In this document: positions 58,384-64,000 of the stretch, in pieces
Layout: every line of letters starts with the position of its first letter
How positions within the stretch are numbered: the stretch's first letter is position 1
Source of the DNA: Pseudacidovorax intermedius
GTDB taxonomy: Bacteria > Pseudomonadota > Gammaproteobacteria > Burkholderiales > Burkholderiaceae_C
DNA length: 64,000 nt
Direction: 5' to 3'
NCBI RefSeq assembly: GCF_001476815.1
Contig: NZ_LDSL01000056.1
Location: 1-64,000 of the forward strand
Notes under the pieces: model-generated
Database searches by the model: none
What the model was told of the DNA's origin: nothing
The model's input: only the letters and a program-made list of their open reading frames with translations
Program-made: the position numbers and the translations under genes

Positions 58384-59783
58384 TGCCGTCAATCTCTCTT
58401 CCTCCCACCACCGCGCGGGGTTGGCGCGCCATGCTCGCGGCCGGCCTGGCCTGCACTGCCGGGCTGGCCGTGGCACGGACCGCAGTGGACGACGCTGCGC
58501 CCCGCGCCGCGGCCCGCAGCGGGCCGACAGCCAGTGCCTGCCCTGCCGCCGTGCCTCAGGACGCGCAGTGCTACACCGGCGCCGACGGGGCCGGCGCCTT
58601 CTACTGGATCGCCATTCCGAAGGACTGGAACCGCGTGCTGGTGATGCATGCGCACGGCGGCCCCGAGACCGGCCCGCCCAAGCTCGAACGCAGCCAGGAG
58701 GACCTGAGCCGCTGGGCCATCACCGTGCGCGCCGGCTATGCCTGGGCCGGCTCCACCTATCGCCGCGGCGGCTACGGCGTGACCATGGCGGCCGAGGACA
58801 CCGAGCGCCTGCGCCGCATCTTCGCGGCCCGCTTCGGCCAGCCGCGCCTGACGCTGCTGCACGGCCAGAGCTACGGCGGCGGCGTGGCGGCCAAGGCGGC
58901 CGAACTCTATGCGCCGACCGGCGGCCTCCAGAGCCCCTACGACGGACTGGTGCTGACCAGCGGCGTGCTGGGCGGCGGCAACACGGCCTACGACTTCCGG
59001 CTGGATCTGCGCGCCGTCTACCAGTACGTGTGCCGCAACCATCCCGCGCCGGTCGAGCCACAGTACCCGCTGTGGCAAGGCTTGCCGATGGATTCGACGC
59101 TGACCCGCCAGGACCTGGCCGCCCGCGTGCGCGACTGCACCGGCGTCGGCCTGCCGGCGGCGCAGCGCACGCCCGAGCAGGCCGCGCGGCTCAAGACCAT
59201 CCTGACGGCGGTGAAGATTCCCGAGCGGACGCTGGTCGCCCACCTCAACTGGGCCACCTGGCTGTTCCAGGACCTGACGCAGAAGCGCCTGGACGGCCGC
59301 AACCCCTTCGGCAACGTCGGCGTGCGCTACGACGCGCCCGCCGGCGAAGCCGAGGCCCTCAACGCCGGCGTGGTGCGCTATGCGGCCGATCCGCAGGCCC
59401 AGGGCGCCCTGGCCGCGGACAGCCTGCCCACCGGCCGCACGGCGCTGCCGACTGTGACGCTGCATGCCATCCACGACCCGACGGCCTTCGTCGAGCTGGA
59501 GGACGCCTACCGCCGCATCCGCACCGCCGCCGGCACCGACGGCCACCTGGTGCAGGCCTTCGCCGACGAGCGCGAGCACAGCTACCTGAGCGACCCGGAG
59601 TACCCCGCCGTCTTCGACGCACTGGTGGCCTGGATCGACCGCGGCGACAAGCCCACGCCCGCCAGCCTGGCCGACGCCTGCCGCGGGCTGGAGACGCGTT
59701 ACGGCACGGCCGGCAAGCCCGGCTGCCACCTGCAGCCCGACTGGCGGCCCCAGCCCATCGAGACGCGCGTGCCGCCGCGCTGA
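58383..59783 (+). CDS. Secreted alpha/beta hydrolase
   Basis: 466 aa, ATG overlapping the tannase stop by 1 bp (TGATG). A signal peptide (WRAMLAAGLACTAGLAVART) is followed by a Cys-containing segment ACPAAVPQDAQCYTG. The alpha/beta hydrolase core has an oxyanion segment VLVMHAHGGPE, nucleophile Ser163 in LLHGQSYGGGVAAKAAELY, an acidic candidate in HAIHDPTAFVE and His in DEREHSYLS. Four further Cys may form disulfides in the periplasm. It is possibly a peptidase- or esterase-like enzyme acting with the tannase-family protein on the same ester substrate; this rests on operon context only. Confidence 0.8.
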   Translation: MPSISLPPTTARGWRAMLAAGLACTAGLAVARTAVDDAAPRAAARSGPTASACPAAVPQDAQCYTGADGAGAFYWIAIPKDWNRVLVMHAHGGPETGPPKLERSQEDLSRWAITVRAGYAWAGSTYRRGGYGVTMAAEDTERLRRIFAARFGQPRLTLLHGQSYGGGVAAKAAELYAPTGGLQSPYDGLVLTSGVLGGGNTAYDFRLDLRAVYQYVCRNHPAPVEPQYPLWQGLPMDSTLTRQDLAARVRDCTGVGLPAAQRTPEQAARLKTILTAVKIPERTLVAHLNWATWLFQDLTQKRLDGRNPFGNVGVRYDAPAGEAEALNAGVVRYAADPQAQGALAADSLPTGRTALPTVTLHAIHDPTAFVELEDAYRRIRTAAGTDGHLVQAFADEREHSYLSDPEYPAVFDALVAWIDRGDKPTPASLADACRGLETRYGTAGKPGCHLQPDWRPQPIETRVPPR

Positions 59784-59832
59784 CGAGCGGCGTCCCCGGC
59801 GTCCCCGGCGGCTCCAAGGCCGGTCGGTGAAC

Positions 59833-59887
59833 CCGTTCGCCCTGAGCTTGGCGCGTGCCCTGGCTTCGACAAGCTCAGCCCGAACGG
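59833..59887. repeat. Dispersed-type inverted repeat (CCGTTCGCCCTGAGC family)
   Basis: 18-bp arms 59833-59850 and 59870-59887 pair at 16 of 18 positions around a 19-nt centre. Sequences of the form GTTCGCCCTGAGCTTGTCGAAG recur as intergenic repeats in many beta- and gammaproteobacterial genomes. It follows the hydrolase stop by 50 bp and may cap that transcript. Confidence 0.75.
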
Positions 59888-59902
59888 TCCTTGGCCGACT
59901 GC

Positions 59903-59920
59903 CTGACTGACTGACTGACT
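59903..59920. repeat. Tetranucleotide tandem repeat (CTGA)x4.5
   Basis: Four and a half perfect CTGA units, extended on the left by an interrupted GACTGC. Such tracts can change length by slippage, but here it is intergenic and nearly 300 bp from the next start codon. Confidence 0.75.
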
Positions 59921-60213
59921 GGCATCGCACCAGGCCGAGGCCCGGACTTCGTCCGCGCCGCCGCCTTGCCCCTTCGCGGCGGCCGTCATGTTCCAGTCAA
60001 GGTCGGTCCCTAGACTCCGGCCGCGCCCGCCGCCACCCGGCCTTGCCCCGGCCGCGGTCGTGCGCCAGCGCTCGGCTGCCAACGCCGACCCGCCCTCGCG
60101 CGTTGTCTGCATCGGGGGTGCACCGCGCCCGCCTCATTTCCGCTGCCTTGGTCCATCGCGTGGCCGCAGGCGATGTCCGTCCAACCCGCCGCCTGCCCAC
60201 GCACCGATCCGCC

Positions 60214-61938
60214 ATGCGCCGCCGCATCCTGCCGCTCGAAGTTTCCAGCGCCGTGGGCAACCGCTGGGACTGGGCCTTGCTGCCCCTGATCCTGGCCGTG
60301 CTCTTCGGGCTGGCCTTCGCCGCCTCGCAGATGGCGCGCCCCTATGCCGTGGGCGAGCCGCTGCCGCTGAGCCTGGACCCTGCCGTCCTGCCCTACTACC
60401 TGCTGCGCACCACGCTGCGCATGTTCATCGCGCTGGGCGCCTCGCTGGTCTTCGCCTGCGTCTTCGCCGTGCTGGCCGCCAAGTACCGGCTGGCCGAGCG
60501 GCTGCTGGTGCCGCTGCTGGACGTGCTGCAGTCCATCCCCATCCTGGGCTTCCTGTCGATCACCGTCACCGGCTTCATCGCGCTCTTCCCCGGCAACCTG
60601 CTGGGGGTGGAGTGCGCGGCCATCTTCGCCATCTTCACCTCGCAGGCCTGGAACATGGCCTTCAGCCTCTACCAGTCGCTGCGCACCGTGCCGGCCGAGC
60701 TGGGCGAGGCGGCGGCGGTGTTCCAGCTCTCGGGCTGGCAGCGCTTCTGGCGGCTGGAGCTGCCCTTCGCCATGCCCGGCCTGCTGTGGAACATGATGAT
60801 GTCCATGTCGGGCGGCTGGTTCTTCGTGGTCGCCTCCGAGGCCATCTCGGTCTCGGGCCAGAACATCAAGCTGCCGGGCGTGGGTTCGTACATCGCGATG
60901 GCCATCGAGGCGCGGGACCTGTCGGCCATCGGCTGGGCCATCCTGTGCATGCTGATCGGCATCCTGCTGTACGACCAGCTCTTCTTCCGCCCGCTGGTGG
61001 CCTGGGCCGACAAGTTCCGCTTCGACGAAAGCGGCAGCGGCGAGGCCAGCCGCTCCTGGCTGCTCGACTGGCTGCGCCGCACGCGGCTGACCCGCGCCAC
61101 CGGCGAATGGCTGGCGCACCGCGCGGTGCGCACGCTGGCGTGGTTCCCGCGGCGTTTCGACGGCACCTCGGTGCGCGCCCGGCCGCGGCCGGCCAATCCG
61201 CTGGCCCAGCGTGCGGGGGACGCGCTGCTGTCGGGCGCCGTGCTGCTGGCCATCCTGTGGCTGGGGCGCTTCATCCACAGCGAGGTGGGCTGGACCGAGG
61301 TGGGCCATGTCTTCCTGCTGGGCCTCTACACGCTGGTGCGGGTGCTGGTGCTGATCGCCATCGCGGCCGTGGTGTGGGTGCCGGTGGGCGTGTGGATCGG
61401 CATGAACCCGCGCTGGTCCGACCGGCTGCAGGCGGTGGCGCAGTTCCTGGCGGCCTTTCCGGCCAACCTGATGTTCCCGGTGGCGGTGCTGCTGATCGTG
61501 CGCTGGAAGCTCAACCCCGACGTCTGGCTGTCGCCGCTGATGGTGCTGGGCACGCAGTGGTACCTGCTGTTCAACGTGATCGCCGGCGCGTCGAGCGTGC
61601 CCACCGAGCTGCGCCATGCCTCGCGCAACCTGGGCCTCACGGGCTGGCTGCGCTGGAAGCGCTACCTGCTGCCGGCCGTGTTCCCCAGCTTCGTGACCGG
61701 CGCCATCACGGCCAGCGGCGGCTCGTGGAACGCCAGCATCGTGGCCGAGTACGTGAGCTGGGGCGACACCACGCTGCAGGCCCACGGCCTGGGCAGCTAC
61801 ATCGCGCAGATGACCGCCACGGGTGACTTCCCGCGCATCGCGCTGGGCATCGGCGTGATGTGCGTGTTCGTCATGGGGCTGAACCACTTCGTGTGGCGGC
61901 GCCTCTACCAGCTCGCTGAACAACGAATGCATTTCTGA
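60214..61938 (+). CDS. Fused double-module ABC permease (NitT/TauT-type)
   Basis: 574 aa, about twice a normal SsuC/TauC permease, with two permease modules in one chain. Module 1 (residues about 20-270) has the cytoplasmic EAA loop LRTVPAELGEAAAVFQLSGWQRFWRLELP (60678-60765); module 2 (about 330-565) has VPTELRHASRNLGLTGWLRWKRYLLP (61601-61676). Each EAA loop can dock one ATPase subunit, so one polypeptide replaces the usual homodimer. The ATG at 60214 follows a long GC-rich leader; no good ribosome site is evident. The ATPase gene follows 16 bp downstream. No substrate-binding protein gene is present in the window. Confidence 0.9.
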   Translation: MRRRILPLEVSSAVGNRWDWALLPLILAVLFGLAFAASQMARPYAVGEPLPLSLDPAVLPYYLLRTTLRMFIALGASLVFACVFAVLAAKYRLAERLLVPLLDVLQSIPILGFLSITVTGFIALFPGNLLGVECAAIFAIFTSQAWNMAFSLYQSLRTVPAELGEAAAVFQLSGWQRFWRLELPFAMPGLLWNMMMSMSGGWFFVVASEAISVSGQNIKLPGVGSYIAMAIEARDLSAIGWAILCMLIGILLYDQLFFRPLVAWADKFRFDESGSGEASRSWLLDWLRRTRLTRATGEWLAHRAVRTLAWFPRRFDGTSVRARPRPANPLAQRAGDALLSGAVLLAILWLGRFIHSEVGWTEVGHVFLLGLYTLVRVLVLIAIAAVVWVPVGVWIGMNPRWSDRLQAVAQFLAAFPANLMFPVAVLLIVRWKLNPDVWLSPLMVLGTQWYLLFNVIAGASSVPTELRHASRNLGLTGWLRWKRYLLPAVFPSFVTGAITASGGSWNASIVAEYVSWGDTTLQAHGLGSYIAQMTATGDFPRIALGIGVMCVFVMGLNHFVWRRLYQLAEQRMHF

Positions 61939-61954
61939 CAGAAGGGGACGGGCC

Positions 61955-63268
61955 ATGACCGAGCGCGACACCATCATCGACCTCCAGGCCGTCGGCAAGG
62001 GCTTCCGCGCGGCGGACGGCACCGCGCGGCCCGTGCTGCAGGACGTGGACCTGCGCCTGGCCGCGGGCGAGATCGTGGCCCTGCTGGGCCCGTCGGGCTC
62101 GGGCAAGTCGACGCTGCTGCGCATCCTGGCCGGGCTGGTGCCGGCCGACCGGGGCGAGGTGCGCTACCGCGGCCAGCCGCTGCACGGGCCGGCGCGCGGC
62201 ATCGCGATGGTGTTCCAGTCCTTCGCGCTCTTTCCCTGGCTCACGGTGCAGCAGAACGTGGAGCTGGGCCTGGAGGCGCGCGGCGTGCCGCAGGCCGAGC
62301 GGGCCCGGCGCGCTGCTGCGGCCATCGAACTCATCGGCCTGGGCGGCTTCGAGGGCGCACTGCCGCGCGAGCTGTCGGGCGGCATGCGCCAGCGCGTGGG
62401 CATCGCCCGTGCGCTGGTGGTCGAGCCCGACGTGCTGCTGATGGACGAAGCCTTCTCGGCGCTGGACGTGCTGACCGGCGAACGCCTGCGCGACGACATC
62501 CTGGCGCTGTGGGAAGGCGGGCAGATGCCCACGCAGGCCATGCTCGTCGTCTCGCACAACATCGAGGAGGCGGTGCTGATGGCCGACCGCGTGCTGGTCT
62601 TCGCGGCCGACCCGGGCCGCGTGCGGGCCGAGCTGCGCATCGGCCTGCCGCGCCCGCGCGACCGCGACTCGGTGGAGGTGCGCATGCTGATCGACCAGGT
62701 CTATGCGCTGATGACGGCCGGCGCCGCCGGCACGGCCCACGGCCCCAAGCATGCCGTGCTGGCCGAGCGCTTGCCCTCGGCCGACGTGGCCCGCATGGAA
62801 GGCCTGCTGGAGCTGCTGGTGGAAGACGACTTCCAGGGCCGCGCCGACCTGCCCCGCCTGGCCGACGAGGCCGAGCTGGGGGACGACGACCTGCTGCCGC
62901 TGACCCAGGGCCTGTCGCTGCTGGGCCTGGCCCGGCTGGCCGAAGGTGACCTGCTGGTCACGCCGCTGGGCCGCCACTATGCCGGCAGCGCCCGCGCCGG
63001 GCGCCAGCGCATGTTCGGCCAGCAGCTGCTGGAGCGCGTGCCGCTGGCCGCCCACATCCGCCACAGCCTGGAGCAGGACGCGCAGGGCCAGATTTCGGAG
63101 GAGCACTTCCTCGACCTGCTGCGCGAGAGCCTGGAGGATTCCGAGGCCGTGCGCGTGCTGCGCCAGGCCATCGAATGGGGCCGCTATGGCGAGGTCTTCG
63201 AATACGACTTCCGCACCGGCATGATCCACCTGCCGGCGCCGGACCCCATCGAGAACGCCGACGGCTGA
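61955..63268 (+). CDS. NitT/TauT-type ABC transporter ATP-binding protein with AAA-associated C-terminal domain
   Basis: 437 aa. The ATPase domain (1-250) has Walker A GPSGSGKST, Q-loop MVFQSFALFPWL, signature LSGGMRQRV, Walker B VLLMDEAFSALD and H-loop VSHNIEEA. The remaining 180 residues are an AAA-associated C-terminal domain seen on a subset of nitrate/sulfonate-type ATPases (HAVLAERLPSADVARMEGLL, then LLVEDDFQGRADLPRLADE); it probably senses or regulates. It partners the fused permease upstream (16-bp gap, GAAGGGG ribosome site). The transported compound is unknown because the receptor is not encoded here. Confidence 0.93.
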   Translation: MTERDTIIDLQAVGKGFRAADGTARPVLQDVDLRLAAGEIVALLGPSGSGKSTLLRILAGLVPADRGEVRYRGQPLHGPARGIAMVFQSFALFPWLTVQQNVELGLEARGVPQAERARRAAAAIELIGLGGFEGALPRELSGGMRQRVGIARALVVEPDVLLMDEAFSALDVLTGERLRDDILALWEGGQMPTQAMLVVSHNIEEAVLMADRVLVFAADPGRVRAELRIGLPRPRDRDSVEVRMLIDQVYALMTAGAAGTAHGPKHAVLAERLPSADVARMEGLLELLVEDDFQGRADLPRLADEAELGDDDLLPLTQGLSLLGLARLAEGDLLVTPLGRHYAGSARAGRQRMFGQQLLERVPLAAHIRHSLEQDAQGQISEEHFLDLLRESLEDSEAVRVLRQAIEWGRYGEVFEYDFRTGMIHLPAPDPIENADG

Positions 63269-63283
63269 GCGCCGAAGCGGGAG

Positions 63284-63307
63284 GGCTGGCGCGGGGCTGT
63301 GCCAGCC
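63284..63307 (+). terminator. Possible terminator hairpin after the ABC ATPase gene
   Basis: 7-bp arms GGCTGGC/GCCAGCC with a 10-nt loop, 15 bp after the stop. No T-tract follows, so it may be a weak or Rho-assisted stop. Confidence 0.35.
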
Positions 63308-63405
63308 GCCAGGGCGCGCAAGATTCGGTCAGGTCCGAGTCACGCGGCTGACAACTTGCTCAGCCAGAGTTCAGGTTCCTGAAAACGCGCATCGCGCCCA
63401 GCGTC

Positions 63406-64000
63406 ATGAACCAACGTCCTCCCCATGCCCGGCGCCGCCTTCTGCTGGCCGGCCCCGTGCTCGCCAGCCTGCTCGCCCTGACCGCCTGTGGCGGCGGCGA
63501 CGGCACCTTCGCCGTCGGCACCAGCGGCAGTGCCGCCGCGCCGTCTCCCGCCCCGGCGCCAGCCCCGTCCCCGGCCCCCGCGCCCTCGGCGGCGCCGGTG
63601 CCGCCGGCCCAGGCCACGCTGGCCATCCTCGAGACGACGGACCTGCATGCCAACGTCCGCAGCTACGACTACTTCAAGCTGGCCGAGGACAAGTCCTACG
63701 GCTTCGAGCGCACCGCCACGCTGATCCGCCAGGCGCGCCAGGAATTTGCCAACACGCTGCTGCTGGACAACGGCGACACCATTCAGGGCACGGCGCTCGC
63801 CGATTACGAAGCAACCGTCAAACCCGTCGGCTGCGACCAGCAGCTGTCCATGTACAAGGCCATGGCCGCCCTGGGTTACGACGGCGGCACGCTGGGCAAC
63901 CATGAGTTCAACTACGGCCTGCCCTTCCTCAACCAGGTGCTGGGCGGCGGCATGACCGTGGCCGACAGCAGCATCGACCCGTCGAAGAAATGCGTGGGCC
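63406..64000 (+). CDS. 2',3'-cyclic-nucleotide 2'-phosphodiesterase/3'-nucleotidase family protein (CpdB-like), 5' part only
   Basis: The first 198 codons are in the window and the frame is still open at 64000. A twin-arginine-like or lipoprotein signal (ARRRLLLAGPVLASLLALTAC) has a lipobox at LTAC, then a P/A-rich linker. The metallophosphatase domain begins with LAILETTDLHAN, followed by LLDNGDTIQGT and GNHEFNYG, the metal-binding Asp/His/Asn motifs of the 5'-nucleotidase/CpdB family. YDYFKLAEDKSYGFERTATLI is characteristic of CpdB rather than UshA. It would dephosphorylate extracellular nucleotides. The inverted repeat GGCTGA/TCAGCC (63346-63365) lies just upstream. Family length is about 650-700 aa, so roughly 70 percent lies outside. 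Confidence 0.88.
   Translation, partial: MNQRPPHARRRLLLAGPVLASLLALTACGGGDGTFAVGTSGSAAAPSPAPAPAPSPAPAPSAAPVPPAQATLAILETTDLHANVRSYDYFKLAEDKSYGFERTATLIRQARQEFANTLLLDNGDTIQGTALADYEATVKPVGCDQQLSMYKAMAALGYDGGTLGNHEFNYGLPFLNQVLGGGMTVADSSIDPSKKCVG

Larger units (their letters stand above)
59784..60213. other. 430-bp intergenic region with repeats
   Basis: No gene supported. It contains an inverted repeat (59833-59887), a CTGA tandem repeat (59903-59920) and a TAGACT -10-like box at 60011-60016, about 200 nt before the permease gene. Confidence 0.4.

Noticed and set aside
55486-58476. A 996-codon minus-strand frame opposite the tannase-family gene
   Set aside because: The product is low-complexity His/Gln/Gly/Ala-rich and exactly mirrors the codon pattern of the plus-strand gene, which has clear family motifs.

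Overview
The window is high-GC bacterial chromosome with dense, short-spaced genes. Gene content and order point to a betaproteobacterium of order Burkholderiales, most like Comamonadaceae. The pointers are several Bug-family (TctC-type) periplasmic receptors, the EarP/EF-P(Arg32) pair, the hupB - tRNA-Val - ppiD - tRNA-His order, a galU/valS/yaaA housekeeping block, and promoters with CACAAT-like -10 boxes just before start codons. No rRNA, CRISPR array, prophage or transposase was seen.

Layout. 1-2.7 kb: ABC receptor, an arylmalonate-decarboxylase-like enzyme and a GntR regulator. 2.7-4.9 kb: a hairpin repeat cluster, a LOG-family protein and an MNT-HEPN nucleotidyltransferase pair with its own palindrome. 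4.9-7.7 kb: efp, earP and a LysR regulator, all on the minus strand. 7.8-12.1 kb: CoA-transferase, HMG-CoA-lyase-type enzyme and two Bug receptors, the second broken by an in-frame TAG. 12.2-20.1 kb: ggt, then the housekeeping run uvrC, pgsA, hupB, tRNA-Val, ppiD, tRNA-His. 20.4-28.1 kb: a soluble hybrid histidine kinase, a degenerate transglutaminase-like protein, a tiny membrane protein and a three-gene phosphorelay. 28.2-38.8 kb: a nine-gene tightly coupled cluster (LysR, flavin monooxygenase, complete peptide-type ABC importer, BAAT-type hydrolase, double CMD-domain protein). 38.8-48.8 kb: tRNA-Leu, cysM, Nudix, tusA, galU, valS, yaaA, a 2OG-Fe oxygenase, an alpha/beta hydrolase and queF. 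49-53.3 kb: a small REC/kinase pair, topoisomerase IB, dinB and a hicAB toxin-antitoxin pair. 53.4-60 kb: Bug receptor and LysR, divergent from a secreted tannase-family protein and a second secreted hydrolase. 60.2-64 kb: a fused two-module NitT/TauT-type permease with its ATPase, then the start of a CpdB-type nucleotidase that runs off the window.

How the genes work together. Four catabolic/uptake modules each pair a regulator with a transporter or receptor and hydrolytic or CoA enzymes, which suits a soil or water heterotroph using organic acids and esters. The features most worth a second look are: the 28-39 kb cluster with its fused CMD protein; the tannase homologue that has lost both cysteines of the family's CS-D-HC motif and carries a long unassigned C-terminal part; the MNT-HEPN pair with an operator-like palindrome; and a recurring -10 box placed 6-7 nt before the start codon of five genes, implying leaderless mRNAs.
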